From: an uncultured Jannaschia sp.
GTDB taxonomy: Bacteria > Pseudomonadota > Alphaproteobacteria > Rhodobacterales > Rhodobacteraceae
DNA: 64,000 nt
Assembly: GCF_947503795.1 (NCBI RefSeq)
Contig: NZ_CANNEZ010000001.1
Span: 1,231,001 to 1,295,000 of the forward strand
Reading direction: 5' to 3'
In this document: piece after piece, positions 37,656 through 45,913 of the stretch
How the letters are laid out: each line of letters opens with the position of its first letter
How positions within the stretch are numbered: the first letter of the stretch is position 1
Translations under genes and position numbers: made by a program
Notes under the pieces: generated by a model
Told to the model about the DNA's origin: nothing
Seen by the model: the letters and a program-made list of their open reading frames with translations, nothing else
The model's database searches: none

Positions 37656-39428
37656 TCACTCCGCCGCCATGTCCGATGCGTCGATCCCGGCCACGCGCAC
37701 CGGCTTCTTCATCGCGTCGCGACGGAAGGGTTCGCCCAGTTCCTGGTTGAGCATGACCTCGATCAGCGTGGTCGTGCTGGCCTTCATCTGCTCGTCGATC
37801 GCTGTCCGCAGGGCGTCCGTCAGCTCGTCCATCGAGCGGACCGCGACGCCCTTGAGGCCGCAGGCCTGCGCGATTCCGGCATAGCTGACCTGCGTGTCGA
37901 GTTCCGTGCCCACGAAGTTGTCGTCGAACCAGAGCGTCGAGTTCCGCTTCTCTGCGCCCCACTGGTAGTTGCGGAAGACGATCTGGGTGATCGCGGGCCA
38001 TTCGCCGCGCCCGATAGCCGTCAATTCGTTGACCGCGATCCCGAAGGCGCCGTCGCCCGCGAAGCCCACCACGGGCACGTCCGGGCGGCCGATCTTGGCG
38101 CCCACGATGGAGGGCAGGCCGTAGCCGCAGGGCCCGAAGAGCCCGGGGGCGAGGTATTTCCGCCCTTCGTCGAAATCGGGATAGGCGTTGCCGATGGCGC
38201 AGTTGTTGCCGATATCGCTCGAGATGATCGCCTCGCGCGGCAGGGCGGACTGGATCGCGCGCCATGCCATGCGGGGGCTCATCCAGTCGGGCTTGTCGGC
38301 GCGGGCACGCTCGTTCCACGTCGTGCCGGGATCGTCCTCCTCGTGATCCATCGAGGAGAGCTGCTGCTTCCAGGCCGATTTCGTCTGCGCGATCCGGTCG
38401 CGGCGGGCCTGACGATCATGGTCGCCCGCGCTGTCGGAGAGGTTCGCGAGGATCCCGCGCGCGACCTTGGCCGCGTCTCCGACGATGCCGACGGTCACCT
38501 TCTTCGTCAGGCCGATGCGGTCGGGGTTGATGTCGACCTGGATGATCTTGGCGTCCGTGGGCCAGTAGTCCATGCCGTAGCCGGGCAGGGTCGAGAACGG
38601 GTTGAGCCGCGTGCCCAGCGCCAGCACGACATCTGCGTCGCGGATCAGCTCCATCGCCGCCTTCGAGCCGTTGTAGCCCAGCGGCCCGGCAAAGAGCGGA
38701 TGCGTGCCGGGGAAGGCGTCGTTGTGCTGGTAGCCGACGCAGACCGGCGCATCGAGCCGCTCGGCCAGCGCCATAGAGGCCGCGATCCCGCCCTCGGACA
38801 GGACCACGCCGGCGCCGTTCAGGATCACGGGGTTCTTCGCTCCATCAAGGAGTTGCGCGGCGTTCTTCACACTGTTCTCGCCGCCGGGCGACACCTCGAA
38901 CTCGACCGGCTCGGGGATCTCGATATCGACGACCTGCGTCCAGAAATCGCGCGGAATGTTGATCTGTGCGGGTCCCGACAGACGCTTGGCCTTCGAGATC
39001 ACGCGGGCCAGAACCTCGGCGATGCGGGACGGGTCGCGCACCTCCTCCTGGTAGGCAACCATGTCCTCGAAGAGCTTCATCTGCTCGACTTCCTGGAAGC
39101 CGCCCTGGCCGATGGTCTTGTTCGCGGCTTGCGGCGTCACCAGCAGCAGCGGCGTGTGGTTCCAGTAAGCGGTTTTGACGGCCGTGACGAAGTTGGTGAT
39201 GCCCGGCCCGTTCTGCGCGATCATCATCGACATCTCGCCGGTGGCGCGGGTGTAGCCGTCAGCCATGAAACCCGCGGACCCTTCGTGCGCAGCGTCCCAG
39301 AAGGTGATCCCGGCGCTGGGGAAAATATCCGAAATCGGCATCATGGCCGAGCCAATGATCCCGAAGGCGTGGCGGATGCCATGGGCCTGCAGGGTTTTGA
39401 CGAAAGCCTCTTCGGTGGTCATCTTCAT
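37656..39428 (-). CDS. xsc: Sulfoacetaldehyde acetyltransferase
   Basis: Thiamine-diphosphate enzyme cleaving the C-S bond of sulfoacetaldehyde with phosphate to give acetyl phosphate and sulfite, the central desulfonation step. 590 residues, standard. The catalytic glutamate is E49 in WDAAHEGSAGF; the ThDP-binding motif starts at VVGFAGDGAFGIAVNE. The Xsc-specific feel comes from FGIIGSAMMPISDIF and FWDAAHEG at the start and from its neighbours. GGGGAGAG precedes the ATG. A pair of TauR-box-like repeats lies 66-98 bases upstream. Confidence 0.97.
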   Translation of the reverse strand: MKMTTEEAFVKTLQAHGIRHAFGIIGSAMMPISDIFPSAGITFWDAAHEGSAGFMADGYTRATGEMSMMIAQNGPGITNFVTAVKTAYWNHTPLLLVTPQAANKTIGQGGFQEVEQMKLFEDMVAYQEEVRDPSRIAEVLARVISKAKRLSGPAQINIPRDFWTQVVDIEIPEPVEFEVSPGGENSVKNAAQLLDGAKNPVILNGAGVVLSEGGIAASMALAERLDAPVCVGYQHNDAFPGTHPLFAGPLGYNGSKAAMELIRDADVVLALGTRLNPFSTLPGYGMDYWPTDAKIIQVDINPDRIGLTKKVTVGIVGDAAKVARGILANLSDSAGDHDRQARRDRIAQTKSAWKQQLSSMDHEEDDPGTTWNERARADKPDWMSPRMAWRAIQSALPREAIISSDIGNNCAIGNAYPDFDEGRKYLAPGLFGPCGYGLPSIVGAKIGRPDVPVVGFAGDGAFGIAVNELTAIGRGEWPAITQIVFRNYQWGAEKRNSTLWFDDNFVGTELDTQVSYAGIAQACGLKGVAVRSMDELTDALRTAIDEQMKASTTTLIEVMLNQELGEPFRRDAMKKPVRVAGIDASDMAAE

Positions 39429-39493
39429 GGCGTCTCTCCCCGTTCTGCCGTCCCGGCGGTTGTGGCAGGGCTACGGCGGCGGTCAAGGCCCGC

Positions 39494-39526
39494 GTAGGGC
39501 CAGTCGACGCCTCACCTTATGTCCAG
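39494..39526 (-). promoter_or_regulatory. Putative TauR operator upstream of xsc
   Basis: On the minus strand two direct repeats lie 23 bases apart: CTGGACATAA (39526-39517) and CTGGCCCTAC (39503-39494). The same two-repeat form and spacing occurs upstream of tpa. A TTGACC hexamer (complement of 39481-39486) follows 7 bases after the second repeat and could be the -35 element. Confidence 0.6.
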
Positions 39527-39536
39527 ATGCCGCGCC

Positions 39537-41003
39537 TCAGCGGATCGAGGCCCCGACTGCGGCGAGCCGGCGGATGCCTTCGGGGATATCCTCGGACGAG
39601 ATCGACGAATAGGCGAGTCGGTAATGGGTGCCGGGGTCGCGTTCGGGGCCGAAGAACGCACCCGCGGGCTCGATCAGGACCTGCTGTGCGCGGGCGGCAT
39701 GGGCGAGGTCGTCGGAGCGCACGCCGTCCGGCGCGCGCATCCAGAAGGACGACCCGCCGAAGGTGCTGGCCCCGGCCAGCAACAGCCCGTGCTCGGCGAT
39801 CGCGGCTTCGGCCACGCTGCGTCGGTCGCGATAGGCGCGCGCCATCTTCTGAACCTGCGCGTCGTAATGGCCTTGGGCGAGGTAGTAGGCCGCCGCCCGC
39901 TGGGTGTGGCCTGGAACGTGGCGCAAGATCAGCGACCGCAGCGTCCGCGCCTCGCGGATCAGCGGTTCGGGCGCGACCATGTAGCCGAGGCGCAGGCCGG
40001 GAAAGAGCGACTTGGCGAAGCTGCCGATATAGACGACGCGGCCCGACGCATCGAGCGATTTGAGGGCGGGCGCGGGGGCCGAGGCGAAGGCCAGCTCGAA
40101 CTCGTAATCGTCCTCGACCACGACGAAATCGCAGGCTTCGGCGCGCTCGAGCAGCGCGCGGCGCCGGGGCAGGGGCATGGTCGCCGAGGTCGGGCAATGG
40201 TGCGACGGCGTCACGAACAGCACGTCCGCCTCGGGGGGCACGTCGGCGGGCAGCAGGCCGTCGCCGTCGACAGGCACTTCGACCGTGTTGCAGCGCGAGA
40301 GGTTCAGGATCTCGCGCAGCGCGGGATAGCAGGGATGCTCCATCACCGCCGTGCGCCGCTGGGTCAGCAGGATCTGCGCCACGATCCAGAGCGCGTTTTG
40401 CGCGCCCAAGGTGACCAGAACCTCCTCGGGGCGGGCGGTGATGCCGCGCCGGGGCAGGATCTGGCGCACGATCTGTTCGATGAGCTGAGGATCGTCGCGA
40501 CCGTAGCTGTCGGCGGTCAGCACCTCGAAATCGCGGGCGCCAAGGGCTTGGAGCGCGCAGCGGCGCCAGGAGGCATGGTCGAAGAGGCGCGGATCGGTCT
40601 GGCCGTAGATGAACGGGTAGCGATAGCGGCGCCAGTCCTCGGGACGGCTGAGGACGGGGGCCGCGGGGAAGCGCTGGCCGATAGCGCGCGACCAGTCGAC
40701 GCGGCTGTCGCTCGGGGCGGGAGGTTCGGGAAAGCGGGGCGGCTGGGGTGCTGTGTCGGACACGAAATAGCCCGAGCGTCCCTTGGCCGTCAGGTAATCG
40801 CCCGCGACGAGTTCGGTATAGGCGAGCGTCACGGTGATGCGGCTGATCCCGAGATGACGGGCCAGCCCGCGCGAGGACGGCATTCGGTCTCCGGGGCGAA
40901 AGCGGCCGGCGAGGATGCCGCCGGTCACCATCTCCTGCAACTGCCGCTGGAGGGTGCCGGGGTGGTCGCGGCGCAGCTGGAAGATCTCGACAGGAACGGC
41001 CAT
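39537..41003 (-). CDS. tauR: MocR/GntR-type taurine regulator TauR
   Basis: A 488-residue MocR-class regulator: an N-terminal GntR winged helix (about residues 10-75; GDRMPSSRGLARHLGISRIT) and a C-terminal aminotransferase-like PLP domain (about 110-480; lysine in YIGSFAKSLFPGLR). In Rhodobacter capsulatus TauR activates taurine genes by binding CTGGACTTAA-type direct repeats, and such repeats lie upstream of tpa, xsc and tauR here. Its position between tpa and xsc agrees with this role. Confidence 0.93.
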   Translation of the reverse strand: MAVPVEIFQLRRDHPGTLQRQLQEMVTGGILAGRFRPGDRMPSSRGLARHLGISRITVTLAYTELVAGDYLTAKGRSGYFVSDTAPQPPRFPEPPAPSDSRVDWSRAIGQRFPAAPVLSRPEDWRRYRYPFIYGQTDPRLFDHASWRRCALQALGARDFEVLTADSYGRDDPQLIEQIVRQILPRRGITARPEEVLVTLGAQNALWIVAQILLTQRRTAVMEHPCYPALREILNLSRCNTVEVPVDGDGLLPADVPPEADVLFVTPSHHCPTSATMPLPRRRALLERAEACDFVVVEDDYEFELAFASAPAPALKSLDASGRVVYIGSFAKSLFPGLRLGYMVAPEPLIREARTLRSLILRHVPGHTQRAAAYYLAQGHYDAQVQKMARAYRDRRSVAEAAIAEHGLLLAGASTFGGSSFWMRAPDGVRSDDLAHAARAQQVLIEPAGAFFGPERDPGTHYRLAYSSISSEDIPEGIRRLAAVGASIR

Positions 41004-41005
41004 GT

Positions 41006-41037
41006 CTGGACAGATAGCCGATCCGATCTGGACTTAG
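41006..41037 (+). promoter_or_regulatory. Putative TauR operator at the tauR start
   Basis: Two direct repeats 22 bases apart on the plus strand: CTGGACAGAT (41006-41015) and CTGGACTTAG (41028-41037). The second is closest to the known TauR repeat. The nearer one begins 3 bases from the tauR start codon, so it overlaps the tauR ribosome-site region and suggests autoregulation. Confidence 0.6.
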
Positions 41038-41054
41038 AAGCCGCGGGCCGGGAC

Positions 41055-41075
41055 GGGGGCGGGCGTGCCGCCCCC
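41055..41075 (-). terminator. Hairpin after tpa (no T tract)
   Basis: An 8-bp GC stem (41055-41062 with 41068-41075) with a 5-base loop lies 9 bases after the tpa stop and before tauR. There is no T run, so it may be an mRNA-end stabiliser or a weak/Rho-assisted terminator separating tpa from tauR expression. Confidence 0.4.
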
Positions 41076-41083
41076 GGCGGGCG

Positions 41084-42478
41084 TCAGCCGAAGACGCGCC
41101 CCATGGCCTCGTCGACCGAGGCGGTGATTGCGTCGATATCGTCTGCGGTCGCGATCAGCGCGGGGCTGAACAGAAGGCAGTTGTTGCGACCCGGCACGGA
41201 CCGGTTCGACGCACCGATGACGATGCCCTGCGCCATGCAGTCGGCGGCGACAGCCTTGACCTGCGCCTCGGGCACGGGTTCGCGGCTGTGGCGGTCGGTG
41301 ACCAGCTCGACGCCGCAGAAGAGCCCCTTGCCGCGCACCTCGCCGATCACGCCGTGCCGCTCGGCCAACTCGTGGAGGTTGCCCATCAGGCGCTCGCCCA
41401 TCTTCCGGGTGTTCTCGATCAGGCCCTCGCGCTCGATGATGGCCATGTTCTCGAGCGCGGCGACCGGACCCGCCGCACAACCGCCGAAGGTCGACACCGC
41501 GCGGAACCAGTTCATCGGATCGTCGGGCTTCGACTTGAACGTGTCGAACACGTCCTCGGTCGTCACGACGCAGGAGATGGCCGCGTAGCCCGAGGCGACG
41601 CCCTTCGCCATGGTGACGATGTCGGGGCGGATGCCGTAATGCTGATATCCGAACCATTCGCCGGTGCGCCCGACACCGCAGACGACCTCGTCGATATGGA
41701 GGATGAGGTCGTATTTATCGACGATCTCCTGCACCCGCTCCCAGTAACCGGGCGGGGGCACGATGACGCCACCGCCCGCGGTGATCGGTTCGAGGCAGAT
41801 CGCACCCACCGTGTCCGGGCCTTCGGCGATGATGACCTCCTCGATGGCGTTGGCCGCGACACGGCCGTAATCCTCACCCGAAAGATCGCCCCAGCCCTGC
41901 TCGGCGGCGCGGTATTCGAGGCAATGCGGCACGCGGACGAAGCCCGGCGCGAAGGGACCGTACTGCTCGTTGCGCTCGTCCTGGCCGCCCGCGGACATGC
42001 AGCCGATCGTGGTGCCGTGGTAATCGCGGTCGCGGTAGAGGATCTTCCACTTCTTGCCGCCGTGCCGGGTATGGGCGATTTGGCGGATCATCTTGAACGC
42101 CTGCTCGTTCGCCTCGGACCCCGAATTGGTGTAGAAGACGCGGGACATGCCGGGCATCTTCGCGATCAGCCGCTCGGCAAAGCGCGAGCCGGGGATCGAG
42201 CCCAGCGTCTGCGCGAAATAGTTCATCTTCACGAGTTGGTCGCGGACCGCATCGGCGATCTCGGCCCGGCCGTAGCCCACGTTCACCGTCCAGACGCCGC
42301 CGGAGACGGCGTCGAGATGCTCCTTGCCGTGCTGGTCCCAGACCCGCATTCCGCGGCCTTTGACGATGATGCGCGGATCGGTCGTCTCAAGCGCCTTGTG
42401 GGGCATCAGGTGATGCCAGATATGCGCGCGGTCCGCCTCGACGACGGCGGAGAGATCGTTGGGGTTGATGTGGTCCAT
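41084..42478 (-). CDS. tpa: Taurine:pyruvate aminotransferase
   Basis: Class III PLP aminotransferase moving the amino group of taurine to pyruvate to give sulfoacetaldehyde and alanine. 464 residues. The PLP lysine is K292 in TMAKGVASGYAAIS; the cofactor-binding YTNSGSEANEQAFKM and LHIDEVVCGVGRTGEWF motifs are intact. The ATG at 42478 has CAGGAG at good spacing and gives MDHINPNDLSAVVEADR, the Tpa-type N-terminus. Next to tauR, xsc and tauABC, the taurine assignment is firm. Alanine recycling would need an alanine dehydrogenase encoded elsewhere. Confidence 0.96.
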   Translation of the reverse strand: MDHINPNDLSAVVEADRAHIWHHLMPHKALETTDPRIIVKGRGMRVWDQHGKEHLDAVSGGVWTVNVGYGRAEIADAVRDQLVKMNYFAQTLGSIPGSRFAERLIAKMPGMSRVFYTNSGSEANEQAFKMIRQIAHTRHGGKKWKILYRDRDYHGTTIGCMSAGGQDERNEQYGPFAPGFVRVPHCLEYRAAEQGWGDLSGEDYGRVAANAIEEVIIAEGPDTVGAICLEPITAGGGVIVPPPGYWERVQEIVDKYDLILHIDEVVCGVGRTGEWFGYQHYGIRPDIVTMAKGVASGYAAISCVVTTEDVFDTFKSKPDDPMNWFRAVSTFGGCAAGPVAALENMAIIEREGLIENTRKMGERLMGNLHELAERHGVIGEVRGKGLFCGVELVTDRHSREPVPEAQVKAVAADCMAQGIVIGASNRSVPGRNNCLLFSPALIATADDIDAITASVDEAMGRVFG

Positions 42479-42570
42479 GACGAACTCCTGAAAGGGGGTA
42501 GGGGCGAGGATCGCGCGCCGCTGACATGATAATCGATACGCGCGACAAGCGCATCTAAATATCGCGCGCG

Positions 42571-42603
42571 ATAGGGCCAGAGCCACCGTTATCCTAGGTC
42601 CAG
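42571..42603 (-). promoter_or_regulatory. Putative TauR operator in the tpa-tauA divergent region
   Basis: Minus-strand direct repeats CTGGACCTAG (42603-42594) and CTGGCCCTAT (42580-42571), 23 bases apart, 93 bases upstream of the tpa ATG and 136 upstream of tauA. A 14-bp palindrome TATCGCGCGCGATA (42560-42573) touches the second repeat. A TATCAT hexamer (complement of 42526-42531) is a possible tpa -10 with no good -35, as expected for an activated promoter. The rest of the 260-bp gap shows only GC-rich sequence. Confidence 0.65.
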
Positions 42604-42738
42604 ATAGCCCCCGCCGTTGCCACATGGCCGGGGCCGTGCCTAGGCTTCGGCAAGCGTCGGGGCCCGTGCGGGTCCTGCGCCGAAACGAGGGGGCCGCGAA
42701 GATGCCCCCCGCACGCACACCAACCGGGAGACCGAGAC

Positions 42739-43752
42739 ATGAGCCTGAAATCGAACCTGCTCGGCGCGACTGCCGCGCTGACTGCCCTGACCGGCGCGCA
42801 GGCCGCGCTGGCCGACGCGCATCTGAGCGAGATCACCGTCGCCTACTTCCTCGAATGGCCGATGCCGTTCCAGGCCGCCAAGGTCGCCGGCACCTACGAA
42901 GAGGCGCTCGGCCTCGACATCAACTGGGTGGCCTTCGACACCGGCACCGCGATGTCGGCCGCCATGGCCTCGGGCGACGTGCAGATCTCCGTAAGCCAGG
43001 GCGTGCCGCCCTTCGTCGTCGCCGCCTCGGCCGGGCAGGACATCAAGATCGTCGACGTGGCGGTCAGCTATTCGGACAATGACAACTGCGTCGTCTCCAC
43101 CGCGCTCGAGATCGACGCCGACACGGCGGGTGACCTGAACGGCAAGCGCGTGGCCGTGCCGATCGGCACCGCGGCGCATTACGGCTTCCTCAGCCAGATG
43201 GGTCATTTCGGCGTCGACGTCGAAAGCATGGAAGTGGTCGACATGGCCCCGGCGGAAGGTGCAGCTGCGCTGGCGCAGGGCGATATCGACATGGCCTGCG
43301 GCTGGGGCGGTGCGCTGCGCCGCATGAAAGAGCACGGCAACGTGCTGCTGACCGGCGCCGAGAAGGAAGAGCTGGGCATCCTGGTGTTCGACGTGACCTC
43401 GGCGCCCGCCGACTTCGTCGCCGAGGAGCCCGAAATCCTGGCCAAGTTCCTGAAGGTGACCGCCGACGCGAACGCCACCTGGAATGCCGGTGGCGCCGAT
43501 GCCGAGGCCATGATCCCCGTGATCGCGCAGGATGCCGGCATGGACGAGGACGCGACCCGCGAGACGATGGCGACCTTCGTGTTCCCGTCGGTCGATGACC
43601 AGCTGGGCGACCGCTGGCTCGGCGGCGGCGCGCAGTCGTTCATGGATGGCGTCGCGGGCGTCTTCAAGGACGCAGGCTCCATCCCCGAGGCGCTCGATAC
43701 TTATGCCGACGCCGTGGACACCGGTCCGCTGGAGGCCGCGCAGGGCATGTGA
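42739..43752 (+). CDS. tauA: Taurine ABC transporter substrate-binding protein
   Basis: Periplasmic binding protein, 337 residues. A signal peptide is visible (MSLKSNLLGATAALTAL, with probable cleavage after AQAALA). The mature part begins DAHLSEITVAYFLEWPMPFQ, typical of TauA/SsuA-like proteins of the NMT1 fold. GGGAG precedes the ATG. It is the first gene of tauABC and is divergent from tpa; taurine specificity is inferred from the cluster. Confidence 0.94.
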   Translation: MSLKSNLLGATAALTALTGAQAALADAHLSEITVAYFLEWPMPFQAAKVAGTYEEALGLDINWVAFDTGTAMSAAMASGDVQISVSQGVPPFVVAASAGQDIKIVDVAVSYSDNDNCVVSTALEIDADTAGDLNGKRVAVPIGTAAHYGFLSQMGHFGVDVESMEVVDMAPAEGAAALAQGDIDMACGWGGALRRMKEHGNVLLTGAEKEELGILVFDVTSAPADFVAEEPEILAKFLKVTADANATWNAGGADAEAMIPVIAQDAGMDEDATRETMATFVFPSVDDQLGDRWLGGGAQSFMDGVAGVFKDAGSIPEALDTYADAVDTGPLEAAQGM

Positions 43753-43775
43753 GCCCCTACGCATGAATTCGACCG

Positions 43776-43795
43776 GGGGCGCCGCCGCGCGCCCC
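43776..43795 (+). other. Intercistronic hairpin between tauA and tauB
   Basis: A 7-bp GC stem (43776-43782 with 43789-43795) with a 6-base loop, followed by TTGT, in the 89-bp gap after tauA. Such structures after binding-protein genes usually keep the binding protein more abundant than the rest of the ABC transporter. Confidence 0.5.
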
Positions 43796-43841
43796 TTGTC
43801 ACCCGAGGGACGACGGTCAACGACATAGAAGGGCCCGCGAC

Positions 43842-44645
43842 ATGACGGGACTGACGATCGAGAACATCTCGATGCGCTTCGATCTTCCGAATGGCAGCTT
43901 CGTGCAGGCGCTTCAGGACGTATCGCTGAACATCAAGGCCGGCGAATTGATGAGCGTTCTGGGCCCGTCGGGCTGCGGGAAGACGACGCTTCTGAACATC
44001 GTGGCGGGGTTCCTCGCGCCGACCGAGGGGCGCATCGTCCTCAACGGTCACGAGGTTCACGGGCCCGATGCCGAGCGTGGTATGGTCTTCCAGCAAGGCG
44101 CGCTCTTCGAATGGATGAGCGTGCGCGACAACGTCGAATTCGGGCCGCGCATGAAGGGCATGGCCGTGGCGGAGCGGCGCGAGAAGGCCGATCACCTGCT
44201 CGAGGTGACGGGCCTGCGCGATTTCAAGGACAAGGCGATCTACGAACTTTCGGGTGGCATGCAGCAGCGCGTGGCGTTGGCCCGCTGTCTCGCCAACGAC
44301 CCGGACGTGATCCTGATGGACGAGCCTTTGGGCGCGCTCGACGCGCTGACCCGCGAGAAGATGCAGGGCCTCGTGCTGCAACTCTGGAAGGAGACCGGCA
44401 AGACGGTCATCCTCATCACCCATTCGGTCGAGGAGGCGCTCCTTCTGGGCGAGCGGCTTCTGGTCATGGCGCCGCGTCCCGGTCGCATCCACCGCGAGTA
44501 CCGGCTGCCTTTCGCGGAGGCCGGGGTGAATGCGGACCTGCGCGAGGTCAAGAAAGACCCCAAATTCGGCGAGACCCGAGACGAGATCCTGTCGATGATC
44601 TGGGAAATGGAAGAAGAGATTATGGGCCGGACGGAGAGCGCATGA
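43842..44645 (+). CDS. tauB: Taurine ABC transporter ATP-binding protein
   Basis: A 267-residue ATPase of the SsuB/TauB type. Walker A GPSGCGKTT (residues 41-49), signature LSGGMQQRVALAR (about 137-149) and Walker B VILMDEPLGALD. AGAAGGG is placed before the ATG. It is separated from tauC by 1 base. Confidence 0.96.
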   Translation: MTGLTIENISMRFDLPNGSFVQALQDVSLNIKAGELMSVLGPSGCGKTTLLNIVAGFLAPTEGRIVLNGHEVHGPDAERGMVFQQGALFEWMSVRDNVEFGPRMKGMAVAERREKADHLLEVTGLRDFKDKAIYELSGGMQQRVALARCLANDPDVILMDEPLGALDALTREKMQGLVLQLWKETGKTVILITHSVEEALLLGERLLVMAPRPGRIHREYRLPFAEAGVNADLREVKKDPKFGETRDEILSMIWEMEEEIMGRTESA

Positions 44646-44646
44646 C

Positions 44647-45906
44647 ATGACCGGCCTTGTTCTCCTCATCCTCTATGTGGCGCTGTTCGTCGGCTCCATG
44701 GTCGCCGTCGCCTTCTTTACCCGCAATCGGACGCGGAAGGACTTCACCGCGCTCAAGACCGTGACCTTCGGCGACGAGAGCGCCGTGCGTCCGAACCGTG
44801 CGGCCAGCATCATCTCGGTTCTGGTGATCTTCCTGCTCTGGGGCGCGTTCACCGGCTCGAAATGGGCGCCGTTTCACGTGCCGGGACCGTTCGTCGGCGA
44901 AAGCGGCTTCACCTATACCGCGCAGGATGCCGCCGGACAGACCGACGACGCGCAGGTCTCCTTCATCGTTCATCCCGTCGGCGAGGATGTCGCCGCCCCC
45001 GAGCCGGGCGCGGCGGACGGCTTCGCCGAGGACGATACCGGCACCATCGGCGCCTACCGGACCGAGCTGTTCCGCGTCACCAGCAACGATGGCGAGGGCG
45101 CGACCGTCATCGCCGTCGACGGGCAGGAGATCGCGCCGGGCCAGACGGTCGACATCGCCAACGGCACCGTCACGATGACGCCCCGCGGCTCGCTGAATGT
45201 GCGGCCCGATACCGGCTTCCAGATGGAATCAATCTGGCTGCCCGCCCCCGAGGAGGTCGTCGGCGCCTTCGTCGACATCTGGCAGAACGGCTACCAGAAC
45301 TTCACCCTGATCGAGCATCTGGGCTGGTCGCTGATCCGCGTCCTCGTGGGCTTCGTCCTCGGCGCGCTGGTCGGCATCCCGCTGGGCTACGCGATGGGTC
45401 TCTCGGGCTGGTTCCGCGGCTGGTTCGATCCGATCGTCGAATTCATGCGGCCCGTCCCGCCTCTGGCGCTCATCCCGCTGGTCATCATCTGGTTCGGCAT
45501 CTGGGAGACGGGGAAGATCGTGCTCCTGTTCCTCGCGGCACTCTGGATCATGGCCATCGCGGCGCGCGCAGGCGTCTCTGGCGTGAACATCACCAAGGTC
45601 CACGCGGCCTATTCGCTGGGTGCGTCCAAGTGGCAGATCCTGCGCCACGTCATCATCCCCAACTCGCTGCCCGAGATCTTCACCGGCGCGCGGGTCGCGA
45701 TGGGGGTGTGCTGGGGCACGGTCGTCGCGGCCGAACTTGTCGCCGCCCAGAAGGGTGCGGGCATGATGATCATTGCGGCGTCGAAGTTCCAGCAGACCTA
45801 TATCGTCCTGATGGGCATCATCCTGATCGGCCTGATCGGCTACGGGATCGACATCCTGATGCGCAAGGCCGAGGACATTCTGGTGCCGTGGAAGGGTCGC
45901 TCCTGA
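44647..45906 (+). CDS. tauC: Taurine ABC transporter permease with inserted periplasmic domain
   Basis: A 419-residue permease, far longer than the usual ~260-280 for TauC/SsuC. The C-terminal ~220 residues are the normal BPD transport domain with the EAA-type loop AAYSLGASKWQILRHVIIPNSLPE. The first ~190 residues hold two extra hydrophobic helices (LVLLILYVALFVGSMVAVAF and ASIISVLVIFLLWGAF) and then a hydrophilic stretch of roughly 110-120 residues that resembles a bacterial Ig/cadherin-like module (FTYTAQDAAGQTDDAQVSFIV). This part is probably periplasmic and could contact TauA; that is inference. Confidence 0.92.
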   Translation: MTGLVLLILYVALFVGSMVAVAFFTRNRTRKDFTALKTVTFGDESAVRPNRAASIISVLVIFLLWGAFTGSKWAPFHVPGPFVGESGFTYTAQDAAGQTDDAQVSFIVHPVGEDVAAPEPGAADGFAEDDTGTIGAYRTELFRVTSNDGEGATVIAVDGQEIAPGQTVDIANGTVTMTPRGSLNVRPDTGFQMESIWLPAPEEVVGAFVDIWQNGYQNFTLIEHLGWSLIRVLVGFVLGALVGIPLGYAMGLSGWFRGWFDPIVEFMRPVPPLALIPLVIIWFGIWETGKIVLLFLAALWIMAIAARAGVSGVNITKVHAAYSLGASKWQILRHVIIPNSLPEIFTGARVAMGVCWGTVVAAELVAAQKGAGMMIIAASKFQQTYIVLMGIILIGLIGYGIDILMRKAEDILVPWKGRS

Positions 45907-45913
45907 CGCGGCT

